46,899 bases of DNA from Massilia sp. Root335 (GCF_001425685.1 NZ_LMCY01000026.1:122896-169794); one strand, 5' to 3'; counted from the stretch's first letter, positions 15,566 to 24,377 are shown. Numbers and translations are program-made. Notes: a model not told the origin generated them from the letters alone.

Positions 15566-16537
15566 ATGCTGAGCCTTCATACCAACGTCGCCTCGCTGTC
15601 CGCCCAAAATTCGCTGGGCAGCACGCAGGCGACCCTGTCGACCTCGATGACCCGCCTGTCGACCGGCTACCGCATCAATTCGTCGATGGACGACGCGGCC
15701 GGCCTGCAGATCGCCACCCGCCTGAAAGCCCAGAGCAGCGGGATGTCGGTCGCGATGCGCAACACCCAGAACTCGATTTCCATGCTGCAGACGGCCGACG
15801 GCGCACTGAACGAAGTCAACAACGTCCTGACCCGCATGAAAGACCTGGCCACCCAGGCCGCCGACGGCTCCGCCTCGGCCGACGACAAGACGGCGCTCCA
15901 GGCCGAATACGATTCGCTGACGGATGAACTCTCGAATATCTTCAGCAACACCAAGTTCGGCGGCACCCGTCTGCTGAACACCAACGACCCGGCGGACGTG
16001 AATCCGGTCAAGGCGGCCAAGGCCGGCAAGCTGAACGGCTCGGTGACGTTCCAGATCGGCGCCGACGATTCGGAAACCATGACCGCGAGCTTTTCCACCG
16101 AACTGGGCGCCGTCAACACCGCCATCCAGAACGCGACCGGAGGCAATCCGGCCGTCGCCGGGCGCTTCGCGGGCGACGGCTCCGCAACGATTGCGACCAT
16201 CGGCCATGCGCTGGCCGATCACACGGGCGATGCCAATCTCGCCAACAACGGCGCCGCCGATGCGACGTCGGCGATCCTGAACCTGAGCGGCGCCATCGAC
16301 GCCGTGTCGGCCCTGCGGTCGAAGCTGGGCGCGATCTCGAACCGCCTGGACCACGTCTACAACAACCTGGCCAACATCTCGAGCAACACGCAGGCCGCGA
16401 CGGGCCGCATCATGGACGTCGACTTCGCGACCGAGTCGTCGAGCATGACGTCGAACCAGATGCTGATGCAGGCCGGCACCGCCATGCTGAAGCAGACCAA
16501 CAGCATGTCGTCGATGGTCATGTCGCTGCTGCAGTAA
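15566..16537 (+). CDS. Flagellin
   Basis: A 323-residue flagellin, the filament subunit exported by the flagellar type III apparatus. The N-terminal D0/D1 region (about 1-140) has LHTNVASLSAQNSL, TRLSTGYRINSSMDDAAGLQ and NSISMLQTADGALNEVN. The C-terminal D1/D0 region (about 240-323) has LGAISNRLDHVYNNLANIS and ends MLKQTNSMSSMVMSLLQ. The variable centre is only about 100 residues, so this is a small flagellin. No other flagellar genes are nearby and no obvious ribosome-binding site or sigma-28 box is seen. It could be a secondary or lateral-type flagellin; the main fliC may be elsewhere. Confidence 0.95.
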   Translation: MLSLHTNVASLSAQNSLGSTQATLSTSMTRLSTGYRINSSMDDAAGLQIATRLKAQSSGMSVAMRNTQNSISMLQTADGALNEVNNVLTRMKDLATQAADGSASADDKTALQAEYDSLTDELSNIFSNTKFGGTRLLNTNDPADVNPVKAAKAGKLNGSVTFQIGADDSETMTASFSTELGAVNTAIQNATGGNPAVAGRFAGDGSATIATIGHALADHTGDANLANNGAADATSAILNLSGAIDAVSALRSKLGAISNRLDHVYNNLANISSNTQAATGRIMDVDFATESSSMTSNQMLMQAGTAMLKQTNSMSSMVMSLLQ

Positions 16538-16548
16538 GCGCGGCGGTC

Positions 16549-17040
16549 TCAGTCGGGCGGCAGGCAGCCGTACATCCGCCGCCCTTCCCGCTCGCCATTC
16601 CAGATCTGGTGCACGACGGCGCTGCCGTCATGCTGGCGCGCGAGGCAGAACCGGGCCTCGTAGCTGGACGCGGCCCGGCCGTTGGCCCCCGGCCGCGCCT
16701 CGATGCGCAGGCTGTAGACCCGGCCCGGCGCCAGCGGCGTCGACGCCGTGCGCGGCAGCGACGCCACCCTGCCGCCGTACGGCACGCACATGCCGAACGT
16801 GAGCGGGAACGTGCGTTCCCTCGGCATCGCCATCTTCCACACCGGACGCGCGCCCTCCCACACGATGATCGCCTGGAAATCCGGCGTGCCCAGGCGCTCT
16901 TCGCGCGGCGTGATCGTGAAGCACGGGCCGCCCCGCGGGCCTTCGCGCACTTCGGCCTCGCCGACGCGTGCGACGGCCGCCGCCGGCAACCAGGCGCATA
17001 CCAGTAAGACCGGAATTCGGGTGCGGAAGGCTATGGACAT
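16549..17040 (-). CDS. Secreted hypothetical protein
   Basis: A 163-residue protein with a probable Sec signal (MSIAFRTRIPVLLVCAWLPA, cut about residue 24). The mature part has four cysteines (GPCFTI, GMCVPYGG, ARFCLARQ, YGCLPPD), suggesting two disulfides, and blocks such as FQAIIVWEGARPVWKM and LAPGRVYSLRIEARP. I do not recognise a named family. It lies tail-to-tail with flagellin and directly downstream of the HExxH protein gene on the same strand (75 bases apart), so the two could be cotranscribed and work together. Confidence 0.72.
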   Translation of the reverse strand: MSIAFRTRIPVLLVCAWLPAAAVARVGEAEVREGPRGGPCFTITPREERLGTPDFQAIIVWEGARPVWKMAMPRERTFPLTFGMCVPYGGRVASLPRTASTPLAPGRVYSLRIEARPGANGRAASSYEARFCLARQHDGSAVVHQIWNGEREGRRMYGCLPPD

Positions 17041-17115
17041 GGCCGGATCGCGGGAGAGGAACGCAAGGCGACAGCCTACGTCGGTGCCGCCGTCAAATTT
17101 TGAGGTCGCGCAAAT

Positions 17116-17700
17116 TCAGGCAGAGACGGACGTTACCATCCGCGCGAACCGGCGCGCGCCGCCGCGCGGCAGGTTGTCCGGGTCGCGCGGATCGGCGAGA
17201 AAGCGGGCCAGCACCTGTTCGTACAGATCGAGCTGGTGCGCATGGCGGCGCTGGCGCATGACGTGCGGATTGCGCATGTATTTCAGCGCGAAATAATCGG
17301 CGAGCAGGTCGCCTTGCGCTTCCATGTTGTAGTCGGCCAGGGTGGCGCCGGGGCGCAGTTCGTAGCGGTACGACAGGCCGATGCGGATGGCGCCGCGCAG
17401 CCGCACTGGATAGCCGAGCTGGTGCTGCCACACGTGCACCATCTCATGAAGGAACCAATGCACCACGGCCGAATCGCCGCGGGTGTAGTCAGGAAGAAAA
17501 CAGGAGCGGTGAAAGTATATGCTCCCGTTCGGCGTCATCGCACAATTGCGAGGTTGAAAAGGCATGTAGCGGCGGGCATGGATGCGAACGCGCTTGTAGT
17601 CGATAGCATCTCCGAACAACAGGGATGCCATGGCGATTTCGCCTGCGGTGAGAGCGCGCCAGCGAGGCGAAAGCAGACGATGAGCAGGTACGGCATCCAT
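17116..17700 (-). CDS. HExxH 'Vgr-related' protein, putative zinc metallopeptidase fold
   Basis: A 194-residue protein with no signal peptide. Its opening LTAGEIAMASLLFGDAIDYK and the VRIHARRYMPFQPRNCAMTP block match a family often labelled vgr-related or Rhs-type in genomes, near type VI genes. The motif HEMVHVWQHQ (His about 96) is a HExxH zinc-binding site; a Glu in YNMEAQGDLLADYF about 40 residues later could be the third ligand. Zinc-dependent peptidase activity is therefore plausible but not shown. A truncated second copy lies 0.9 kb upstream on the same strand (pseudogene at 18593-18847), separated by vapBC. The protein might be an effector or effector-associated protein, since T6SS genes are in the window 24 kb away. 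Confidence 0.72.
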   Translation of the reverse strand: MDAVPAHRLLSPRWRALTAGEIAMASLLFGDAIDYKRVRIHARRYMPFQPRNCAMTPNGSIYFHRSCFLPDYTRGDSAVVHWFLHEMVHVWQHQLGYPVRLRGAIRIGLSYRYELRPGATLADYNMEAQGDLLADYFALKYMRNPHVMRQRRHAHQLDLYEQVLARFLADPRDPDNLPRGGARRFARMVTSVSA

Positions 17701-17761
17701 CGGTTACTTTTGGGAGAGTGAGAGGCGAAACATGTGATTGATCAGGGGGAATCTACCAGCC

Positions 17762-17782
17762 TGACATCCTTCCGAAGGATGT
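17762..17782. terminator. Hairpin downstream of vapC
   Basis: Arms gacatcctt (17762-17770) and aaggatgtc (17774-17782) pair perfectly around ccg, 144 bases after the vapC stop on the minus strand. No T-run follows on that strand, so it is a weak or partial terminator. The rest of 17701-17925 shows nothing else I can name. Confidence 0.4.
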
Positions 17783-17925
17783 CGAATAGCTGACGCCACA
17801 GAGTGGATCGCTCGGGGTAGGATACATCGGTCGATGCTTTTACTTCGGCCTCCGTGCTCACCTGACATTGGTTTGACTGGATGATGGATAAGACCGCTTT
17901 CGGCTACAGCGGAAGTTTCGAAAGC

Positions 17926-18309
17926 CTATTGAAGGGCCGGGAGAAAAGCGATGTCGAACCGTTGCGCCAACTGTGTCAGGCGTCTGTCCAGTGACCACAG
18001 GCGCGATCCCGGCGTCAGCAGTGTTGAAGCCAGCAGAGCAAGGTCGACGACGCCACATCCGAGGCCATACAACTTTTCGCGCTCGATGAATATCCGGACC
18101 TCATCCAACGTTGCCTGCCGTGCTTGAGGCAATGTCGCGATATCGGCCAGCGTACGGGATCGAGGTGCCGGCGGCGTGCCGCAAGCGAGTTCGGTCACGA
18201 TGAGCGGATGGGACAAAACGAAGTCCTGCATCAGGAGGCTAACCAAACCTTCGTTGCGGTTGCGGAAGTGGTCTACCCACACCGACGTATCGACCAGAAC
18301 AGCATTCAT
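17926..18309 (-). CDS. vapC: VapC-type PIN-domain ribonuclease toxin
   Basis: A 127-residue PIN-domain protein with all four acidic residues expected in the metal-binding active site: Asp in [15 protein letters not shown], Glu in LIVTELACG, Asp in [11 protein letters not shown], and Asp in [12 protein letters not shown] toxins of the VapC group cleave RNA, often initiator tRNA or rRNA, when the antitoxin is degraded. The start at 18309 overlaps the antitoxin stop by 4 bases (ATGA), the usual coupling. It is downstream of vapB on the same strand. The frame is open upstream to 18540, but that runs through vapB. The DNA here has a more mixed base composition than the surrounding housekeeping genes. 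Confidence 0.92.
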   Translation of the reverse strand: MNAVLVDTSVWVDHFRNRNEGLVSLLMQDFVLSHPLIVTELACGTPPAPRSRTLADIATLPQARQATLDEVRIFIEREKLYGLGCGVVDLALLASTLLTPGSRLWSLDRRLTQLAQRFDIAFLPALQ

Positions 18310-18509
18310 TCCGCCAGCTCGCCCAACCGGCGCGGAACACCTGCCATGTCGGGTGCCGCACCGCCGAGGCTGGCAAGGCGCCGAGCAGCCTGAACGCGCA
18401 CGAAGGTTTTGATTGCTTCCCGAAACAGATCGGCCTTGTCCATTTCCGGGTCGGCCATTTCCAAGGCCTTTTCGTACAATGCATCGTCGATGGTCACCGT
18501 GGTTCGCAT
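18306..18509 (-). CDS. vapB: VapB-type antitoxin
   Basis: A 67-residue ribbon-helix-helix antitoxin opening [20 protein letters not shown], followed by [20 protein letters not shown], a pattern of the VapB/DUF2191 antitoxins that bind DNA and the toxin. The start at 18509 is chosen because GGAG lies 6 bases before it; the upstream ATG at 18521 is closer to that GGAG than is usual. It overlaps vapC by 4 bases. The promoter is AT-rich for this genome, and such antitoxins normally repress their own promoter, though no operator was proven here. Confidence 0.9.
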   Translation of the reverse strand: MRTTVTIDDALYEKALEMADPEMDKADLFREAIKTFVRVQAARRLASLGGAAPDMAGVPRRLGELAE

Positions 18510-18592
18510 TGCTTGCTCCATGCATCAAATATGGAGACATATTGCATCAAAAAGTGCATCCCCACAAGCAACTTTGAAACTTGGTGTGCAGA

Positions 18593-18847
18593 CTGCCACA
18601 CATGCACCATCTCATGCATGAACCAGTGGATGGTGTGCGGATCGCCCGCGGCATAGTCGGGCAGGAAGCAGGAGGGGTGAAAATACATGCTGCCGTTGGG
18701 CGTCATGGCGCAGTTTTTCGGCTGCACCAGCGGCAGGTAGCGGCGCCCGTGCACGTGCACGCGCGCCCAATCGATGGCGCTGCCGAACAGCAGCGACGCC
18801 ATGCGTATTTCGCCCGGGGTCAGGCCACGCAGCAGGCGTCGCTGCAT
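18593..18847 (-). pseudogene. Truncated second copy of the HExxH 'Vgr-related' gene
   Basis: The frame from ATG 18847 encodes about 85 residues homologous to the intact HExxH gene at 17116-17700: LTPGEIRMASLLFGSAIDWA, then VQPKNCAMTPNGSMYFHPSC, and the last shared block HEMVHVWQ. Homology stops at about 18593, immediately after the Gln; the remaining residues until the frame stops at 18494 (HQVSKLLVG onward) are unrelated and overlap the start of vapB. The C-terminal half is missing. It starts 10 bases after the eda stop. The simplest reading is that a vapBC-bearing segment entered or recombined here and removed the 3' half. Confidence 0.8.
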
Positions 18848-18857
18848 CCGGTGAGGC

Positions 18858-19508
18858 TCAGGCTGCCTTGCCGAGGGCCGCTGCGGACTTGGCCAGCTCG
18901 GTGATCAGGTCCCAGTCGCCGGCCTTCATCGCGTCCGCCGGGGTCAGCCAGGAGCCGCCCACGCACGCGACGTTCTTCAGCGCGAGGAATTGCGGCGCGG
19001 TCTCGATCGAGATGCCGCCCGTCGGGCAGAACGTGATGTCCGCCAGCGGACCGCCCAGCGCCTTCAGCATGCCGACACCGCCCGCCGGCACGGCCGGGAA
19101 CAGTTTCAGCTGCTTGAAGCCGGCTTCGCGCGCCACCATCACTTCGGACGGGGTCATGCAGCCCGGCAGCATCGGCAGGCCGCTCTTTTTCGCGGCATCG
19201 ATCAGGGCCGGGGTCAGGCCCGGCGACACGCCGAACACGGCGCCCGCATCGCGCGACGCGGCGAGTTCTTCCGGCTGCGTCAGGGTGCCGACGCCGACGA
19301 TCGCGCCTTCCACCTGGGCCATCGCGCGGATCGCCTCCAGGCCGTGCTTGGTGCGCAGCGTGACTTCGAGCACGCGGATGCCGCCGGCGACGAGCGCCTT
19401 GGCGAGGGGGACCGCATGGTCCGGATCGTCGATCGCGATCACGGGGATCACGACGGCCGATTTCATGATGTCCAGCAGGGTCATATCGTTACTCATCGTT
19501 GTGCTCAC
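18858..19508 (-). CDS. eda: 2-keto-3-deoxy-6-phosphogluconate aldolase
   Basis: A 216-residue KDPG aldolase (also KHG aldolase), which splits KDPG into pyruvate and glyceraldehyde 3-phosphate, the last special step of the Entner-Doudoroff pathway. Family features are [15 protein letters not shown] (Glu 48), [24 protein letters not shown] and FKQLKLFPA, in which Lys 135 is the Schiff-base residue. The frame begins with GTG at 19508, overlapping the edd stop by 4 bases (GTGA). The in-frame ATG at 19496 is the alternative start; no clear ribosome-binding site settles it. It is cotranscribed with edd and is expected to be controlled by HexR. Confidence 0.96.
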   Translation of the reverse strand: MSTTMSNDMTLLDIMKSAVVIPVIAIDDPDHAVPLAKALVAGGIRVLEVTLRTKHGLEAIRAMAQVEGAIVGVGTLTQPEELAASRDAGAVFGVSPGLTPALIDAAKKSGLPMLPGCMTPSEVMVAREAGFKQLKLFPAVPAGGVGMLKALGGPLADITFCPTGGISIETAPQFLALKNVACVGGSWLTPADAMKAGDWDLITELAKSAAALGKAA

Positions 19509-21427
19509 TTGGCGGTGGATTTGCGAAACAGGAAATCTTCATCCGAACCCGGCATGATCTCACCGCTGTCGGTGCCTTCATGCAGGGGAACGGTCGTATC
19601 GATCGGCGACGGCAGCGGGAAGTGGGCGGCGCCCTCTTCCGCCGCGCTGACCGATTTGCGGAACACGTCGAACAGCTCGCGGCCCATGCCGATGTGGCCG
19701 GAGCTCAGGTCGGCGGTCGCCATCTTGCGCGATGCCCACACGTCTTCCGGCACCAGCGCATCCAGCGAACCTTGCGTGGCATCGACGCGGATGATGTCGC
19801 CGTCGCGCACCAGGCCCAGCGGACCGCCGGCCAGGATTTCCGGCGACACGTGGATCGCGGCCGGCACCTTGCCCGACGCGCCCGACATGCGGCCGTCGGT
19901 GACCATCGCGACGTGGAAGCCGGAGTCCTGCAGGTTCGCCAGCGCCGGCGTCAGCGCGTGCAGTTCCGGCATGCCGTTGGCGCGCGGGCCCTGGAAGCGG
20001 ATCACGGCGACGAAATCGCGGTTCAGCTTGCCCGCCTTGTAGGCGTGCATGAAATCTTCCTGCGAATCGAACGTCAGCGCAGGCGCTTCGACGATGTGAT
20101 GTTCCTTCTTGACGGCCGAGACCTTCATCACGGCGCGGCCCAGGTTGCCCTGCACGAGCACCATGCCGCCATTGTCGCTGAACGGGTTCGTATGCTTGCG
20201 CAGCACGGACTCGTCGCCGCTCTGTGCCGGCAGGTCGCGCCAGACGACCTTGTCGCCGTCGAGGAACGGTTCCTTGCAGTGGTTGCGCAGGCCGCGGCCG
20301 AGGATGGTGTTGACGTCGTCGTGCGCGAGGCCCGCGTCCAGCAGTTCGCGGATGACGAAGGTCGGGCCGCCCGCGGCCTGGAAGTAGTTCACGTCGGCGT
20401 CGCCGTTCGGGTACACGCGCGTCAGCGACGGCACGACCTTCGACAGTTCATCGAAGTCGTTCCAGTCGATCACGATGCCGGCCGCGCGCGCGATCGCGAC
20501 GAGGTGCAGCGTGTGGTTCGTCGAACCGCCCGTCGCGTGCAACGCAACGATGGCGTTGACGATGCATTTTTCGTCGACGATGTGACCGATCGGCATGTAC
20601 TCGCCGCCCTGCTGCGAGATCTTGACGGCATGCTGCGCCGCGGCGCGGGTCAGCGCCTCGCGCAGCGGCGTGTCCGGATGGACGAACGCGGCGCCCGGCA
20701 GGTGCAGGCCCATCATCTCCATCAGCATCTGGTTGCTGTTGGCGGTGCCGTAGAACGTGCAGGTGCCGGCGCTGTGGTAAGCCTTGGCCTCGCCTTCCAG
20801 CAGCTCTTCACGCGTGGCTTCGCCCTTCGCGTAACGCTGGCGCACGGCGGCCTTTTCCTTGTTCGAGATACCGGTCGCCATCGGGCCGCCCGGCACGAAG
20901 ATGCCCGGGATATGGCCGAAGTGCAGCGCGCCGATCAGCAGGCCCGGCACGATCTTGTCGCAGATGCCGAGATACAGGCTGGCGTCGAACATATTGTGCG
21001 ACAGCGCGATGGCCGTCGACATGGCGATGGTGTCGCGCGAGAACAGCGACAGCTCCATGCCCGGCTGGCCTTGCGTGACGCCGTCGCACATGGCGGGCAC
21101 GCCGCCGGCGAACTGGGCCACGGCGCCGACTTCACGCACGGCATCCTTGATGACCTTGGGGTAGGCTTCGAACGGCTGGTGCGCCGACAGCATGTCGTTG
21201 TACGAGGAGACGATGGCGACCGACGGCTGCTTGGCCTCGCGCAGCTTGAGCTTGTCGTTGGCCGGGAACGCGGCGAAACCGTGCGCCAGGTTCGTACATG
21301 CCAGCACGCTGCGCTGCACGCCCTTCACGCGCGCCGCATCGAGATGCGCCAGGTAGGCCTGGCGCGACGGCCGGCTACGCTTGATGATCCGGTTGGTGAC
21401 CTGTTCTACTACGGGGTGCAGCGCCAT
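19505..21427 (-). CDS. edd: 6-phosphogluconate dehydratase
   Basis: A 640-residue IlvD/Edd-family dehydratase that converts 6-phosphogluconate to KDPG. It is slightly longer than E. coli Edd (603). The cysteines expected to hold the iron-sulfur cluster are visible in [34 protein letters not shown] and [16 protein letters not shown]. The C-terminal half has the [20 protein letters not shown] block typical of the family. AAGGA lies about 5 bases before the ATG. The first gene of the edd-eda operon, it is divergent from pgi. A HexR-box-like sequence (21454-21468) lies 27-41 bases upstream of its start. Confidence 0.97.
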   Translation of the reverse strand: MALHPVVEQVTNRIIKRSRPSRQAYLAHLDAARVKGVQRSVLACTNLAHGFAAFPANDKLKLREAKQPSVAIVSSYNDMLSAHQPFEAYPKVIKDAVREVGAVAQFAGGVPAMCDGVTQGQPGMELSLFSRDTIAMSTAIALSHNMFDASLYLGICDKIVPGLLIGALHFGHIPGIFVPGGPMATGISNKEKAAVRQRYAKGEATREELLEGEAKAYHSAGTCTFYGTANSNQMLMEMMGLHLPGAAFVHPDTPLREALTRAAAQHAVKISQQGGEYMPIGHIVDEKCIVNAIVALHATGGSTNHTLHLVAIARAAGIVIDWNDFDELSKVVPSLTRVYPNGDADVNYFQAAGGPTFVIRELLDAGLAHDDVNTILGRGLRNHCKEPFLDGDKVVWRDLPAQSGDESVLRKHTNPFSDNGGMVLVQGNLGRAVMKVSAVKKEHHIVEAPALTFDSQEDFMHAYKAGKLNRDFVAVIRFQGPRANGMPELHALTPALANLQDSGFHVAMVTDGRMSGASGKVPAAIHVSPEILAGGPLGLVRDGDIIRVDATQGSLDALVPEDVWASRKMATADLSSGHIGMGRELFDVFRKSVSAAEEGAAHFPLPSPIDTTVPLHEGTDSGEIMPGSDEDFLFRKSTAK

Positions 21428-21453
21428 GATCTGTTCCTTGTGAATTGGATTTC

Positions 21454-21468
21454 TGAAATTTTACTACG
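21454..21468. promoter_or_regulatory. HexR-box-like operator, edd side
   Basis: On the minus strand the sequence is CGTAGTAAAATTTCA, matching the perfect box at 24378-24392 (TGTAGTAAATTTACA) at 12 of 15 positions. It lies 27-41 bases upstream of the edd ATG, where a repressor would block the promoter. Confidence 0.6.
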
Positions 21469-21580
21469 AAATGCGGATTACCGCTCGTTATTCGCTTGGC
21501 TTCTGGGAGATAAACGCCTCGTGCACGCGCGCGTCCTGGCGGCGCCTGCTCATCCGCGCCTTCGCGGCACGATGGATTTG

Positions 21581-21595
21581 TGTAGTGAATTTACG
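21581..21595. promoter_or_regulatory. HexR-box-like operator, pgi side
   Basis: TGTAGTGAATTTACG matches the perfect box at 13 of 15 positions. It lies 63-77 bases upstream of the pgi ATG and would cover the -35 region for a candidate -10, TATGAT at 21607-21612. Confidence 0.6.
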
Positions 21596-21658
21596 CCTGC
21601 TTCCTGTATGATTCGATAACCTGCACAAAATGACATCATACCGTCCAAGTCCATCATC

Positions 21659-23299
21659 ATGCGCCAACCATCCCTGACCAGCATCGCCAGTTACCAGGCC
21701 CTCCAGGCCCACGCCCAAGACGCCACGCAATGGCAGATGCGCGACCTGTTCGCGCAAGACCCGCAGCGCTTCGAGCGCCTGTCTGCGGAAGCGGCCGGGC
21801 TGTTCCTAGACTATTCAAAAAACCGCCTGGACGGGCGCACGCTTGCACTGCTGGCAAGCCTCGCGCGCGAGCGCGGCGTCGAGCGCCTGCGCGACGCCAT
21901 GTTCGCCGGCGACAAGATCAACCTGACGGAAAACCGCGCCGTCCTGCACACCGCCCTGCGCGCGCCGCAGGACAAGCAGATCACGGTCGACGGCCAGGAC
22001 ATCACCGCCGACGTGCATGCCGTACTCGCCCGCATCAGGACGTTCAGCGACGCCGTGCGCAACGGCCAGTGGCTCGGCCACACCGGCCGCGAAATCACGG
22101 ACATCGTCAACATCGGCATCGGCGGTTCCGACCTCGGCCCGAAGATGGTCTGCCTGGCGCTGCGCCAGTTCGCGCATCCGCGCCTCACCATGCATTTCGT
22201 CTCCAACGTCGACGGCCACGACATGGACGCGGCGCTGTCGCGCGTGAATCCGGAAACGACGCTGTTCATCATCGCGTCCAAGACGTTCACGACGGCCGAG
22301 ACCATGATGAACGCGAACACGGCGCGCGCGTGGTTCCTCAGGCACGCACCGGAACAGGCGCTGGCGAAGCACTTCGTCGCGGTCTCGACCAACGTCGAAG
22401 CGATCAAGAAGTTCGGCATCGATCCGGACAACATGTTCCCGTTCTGGGACTGGGTCGGCGGCCGCTACTCCGTCTGGTCGGCGATCGGCCTCCCCGTCGC
22501 GCTGTGCGTCGGCTACGGCTACTTCGCCGACTTCCTCGCGGGCGCGCACGCGATGGACGAGCACTTCCGCACCGCGCCCATCGAGCAGAACCTGCCGATG
22601 ATCCTCGCCCTCGTCGGCTTCTGGAACCGCGAATTCCTGGGCTGCCCGTCGGTGTCGATCGCGCCGTACCACCAGGACCTGAACCGCTTCCCCGCCTACC
22701 TGCAGCAGCTCGACATGGAAAGCAACGGCAAGCGCGTCACGCGCGCCGGCGACACCATCACGGACTATGCGACCGGCCCCGTGATCTGGGGCGACGTCGG
22801 CACGAACGGCCAGCACGCCTACTTCCAGCTGCTGCACCAGGGCACGGACGTCACGCCGATGGATTTCATCGCCGCCCTGCGTCCGGCGCACGAATTCCAG
22901 AACCACCACGCGGCGCTGCTCGCCAACTGCTTCGCGCAGTCGGAAGCCTTCATGAAGGGCAAGACGACGGACGAGGTACGTGCGGACCTGGCCGGACAGG
23001 ATGCCGCCGAGATCGAGCGCCTGGTCCCGCACAAGACCTTCCCGGGCAACCGTCCGAGCAACACGATCCTGATGGAATACCTGACCCCGGCCACGCTGGG
23101 CGCGCTGATCGCGCTGTACGAGCACAAGGTGTTCGTGCAGGGCGCGATCTGGGACGTGAACAGCTACGACCAGTGGGGCGTCGAACTGGGCAAGGTGCTG
23201 GCCAAGAAGATCGAAGCGGAACTGAACGGCGCCGCGCAGCCGGCGCAGCACGACGGCTCGACCAACGGCCTGATCGCGCGCGCCAAGGCCGCCGTCTGA
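21659..23299 (+). CDS. pgi: Glucose-6-phosphate isomerase
   Basis: A 546-residue phosphoglucose isomerase, full length, interconverting glucose 6-phosphate and fructose 6-phosphate. Both family signatures are present: WVGGRYSVWSAIG and AIWDVNSYDQWGVELGK. Other blocks are NIGIGGSDLGPKMV and HFVSNVDGHDM, which bind the phosphate. There is no clear ribosome-binding site. It is divergent from edd and starts a run of plus-strand genes (pgi, SMP-30 lactonase, zwf, hexR). In this cluster it probably feeds fructose 6-phosphate back into the Entner-Doudoroff route (cyclic operation). Confidence 0.97.
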   Translation: MRQPSLTSIASYQALQAHAQDATQWQMRDLFAQDPQRFERLSAEAAGLFLDYSKNRLDGRTLALLASLARERGVERLRDAMFAGDKINLTENRAVLHTALRAPQDKQITVDGQDITADVHAVLARIRTFSDAVRNGQWLGHTGREITDIVNIGIGGSDLGPKMVCLALRQFAHPRLTMHFVSNVDGHDMDAALSRVNPETTLFIIASKTFTTAETMMNANTARAWFLRHAPEQALAKHFVAVSTNVEAIKKFGIDPDNMFPFWDWVGGRYSVWSAIGLPVALCVGYGYFADFLAGAHAMDEHFRTAPIEQNLPMILALVGFWNREFLGCPSVSIAPYHQDLNRFPAYLQQLDMESNGKRVTRAGDTITDYATGPVIWGDVGTNGQHAYFQLLHQGTDVTPMDFIAALRPAHEFQNHHAALLANCFAQSEAFMKGKTTDEVRADLAGQDAAEIERLVPHKTFPGNRPSNTILMEYLTPATLGALIALYEHKVFVQGAIWDVNSYDQWGVELGKVLAKKIEAELNGAAQPAQHDGSTNGLIARAKAAV

Positions 23300-23309
23300 G
23301 GAGCGTTCC

Positions 23310-24206
23310 ATGAAGAGCGAAAAATTCCACATCGTGCATGACGAGCCGATGCTCGTCGGCGAATCGGCCGTCTGGCATGCGATCGAATCCGCGCTGTACT
23401 GGGTCGACATCGACGGCAAGTCCGTGCACCGCCTGCATCCGTCGAGCGGCAAGTACTCGCGCTGGAACACGGACACGGAGCCGTCCGCCATCGCGGTCGA
23501 CCAGGACAACAACCTCGTGCTGTCCACGCGCGCCGGCTTCGTCTACCTGAACACGACGACGGGCGACCTCTCGGACATCGCGCCGGCGCCGTACGACCCG
23601 GCCATCGTGCGTTTCAACGACGGCCGCGTCGATCCCGCCGGCCGGTTCTGGGTCGGCACGATGTACGAGCCGCGCGACCAGCCGAAGGCCGAGATGTACG
23701 TGCTGGACAAGGGCGCGCTGCGCCTGGCCTGGTCCGGCGGCATGACGAACTCGAACGGCCTGGCCTTCAGCCCGGACGGCAGGACGATGTACCACTCCGA
23801 CACGACGAGCCACCGCGTCGACGCCTACGATTACGACATCAGGACGGGTACGGCATCGAACCGCCGCAACCTCGTGACCTTCTCGGACGACAAGAAGGCG
23901 GCCGACTACGGCGGCCGTCCGGACGGCGCGGCCGTGGACAGCGAGGGCAATTACTGGTCCGCGATGTTCGAAGGCGGCCGCATCGTCAAGCTGTCGCCGA
24001 CGGGCGAGCTGCTGCAGGAAATCGAACTGCCGGTGCGCTGCCCGACGTCGGTCGCGTTCGGCGGACCGGACCTGCGCACGCTGTACGTCACCAGCGCCAG
24101 CAAGGGCCGCTCGAACGACGAGCTGGCAAAGTATCCGCACAGCGGCAAGGTGCTCGCGTTTGCCGTGGACGTGCCCGGCATCGAACAGGCCGAATACCGC
24201 GGCTGA
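23310..24206 (+). CDS. SMP-30/gluconolactonase-like (LRE) protein
   Basis: A 298-residue six-bladed beta-propeller lactonase. The conserved metal/substrate ligands are visible: Glu in VGESAVWH, Asn in VRFNDGRVDPAGRFWVGT, Asn in TNSNGLAFSPDG and Asp in GRPDGAAVD. These enzymes hydrolyse sugar lactones such as gluconolactone. It starts 10 bases after the pgi stop, with GAGGAG before its ATG, so it is cotranscribed with pgi. Since no pgl/devB-type 6-phosphogluconolactonase is in the window, it may supply the lactonase step after Zwf; that is inference and non-enzymatic hydrolysis or a distant pgl are alternatives. A large inverted repeat follows. Confidence 0.9.
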   Translation: MKSEKFHIVHDEPMLVGESAVWHAIESALYWVDIDGKSVHRLHPSSGKYSRWNTDTEPSAIAVDQDNNLVLSTRAGFVYLNTTTGDLSDIAPAPYDPAIVRFNDGRVDPAGRFWVGTMYEPRDQPKAEMYVLDKGALRLAWSGGMTNSNGLAFSPDGRTMYHSDTTSHRVDAYDYDIRTGTASNRRNLVTFSDDKKAADYGGRPDGAAVDSEGNYWSAMFEGGRIVKLSPTGELLQEIELPVRCPTSVAFGGPDLRTLYVTSASKGRSNDELAKYPHSGKVLAFAVDVPGIEQAEYRG

Positions 24207-24222
24207 TTTTTCGGCTGCGCAT

Positions 24223-24284
24223 GGTGGGCTCGGGGAGCCCCCCTACCAGGTTCGTAGCCGTAGGGTGGGCTCCCCGAGCCCACC
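24223..24284. repeat. Large inverted repeat after the lactonase gene (two copies of the 25-base unit)
   Basis: Arms 24223-24247 and 24260-24284 pair over 18 perfect bases plus a further six with one bulge, around a 12-base loop. Each arm is a copy of the unit also found at 36195-36219 and each arm alone folds as GGGCTC/GAGCCC. It lies 16 bases after the lactonase stop and could end the pgi operon transcript; there is no U-run. Confidence 0.75.
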
Positions 24285-24345
24285 AAATCCCTCGCGCCCA
24301 CCTCCGGACAGATGTGGCACCATAAGTTTCAAATCCCTCCCTTTA

Positions 24346-24360
24346 CGTAGTAAATTTTCT
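24346..24360. promoter_or_regulatory. HexR-box-like operator, zwf distal
   Basis: CGTAGTAAATTTTCT matches the perfect box 32 bases downstream at 12 of 15 positions. It lies 57-71 bases upstream of the zwf ATG. Centre-to-centre spacing to the next box is about 32 bases, roughly three helical turns. Confidence 0.55.
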
Positions 24361-24377
24361 TGCGCAGCCAATAATTG

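Noticed and set aside
17700..18850. A prophage or integrative element around vapBC
   Set aside because: No integrase, transposase or flanking repeat is visible; only a toxin-antitoxin pair and a gene remnant.
19499..21619. 706-codon open frame opposite edd
   Set aside because: Antisense shadow; edd has clear cluster cysteines and family blocks.
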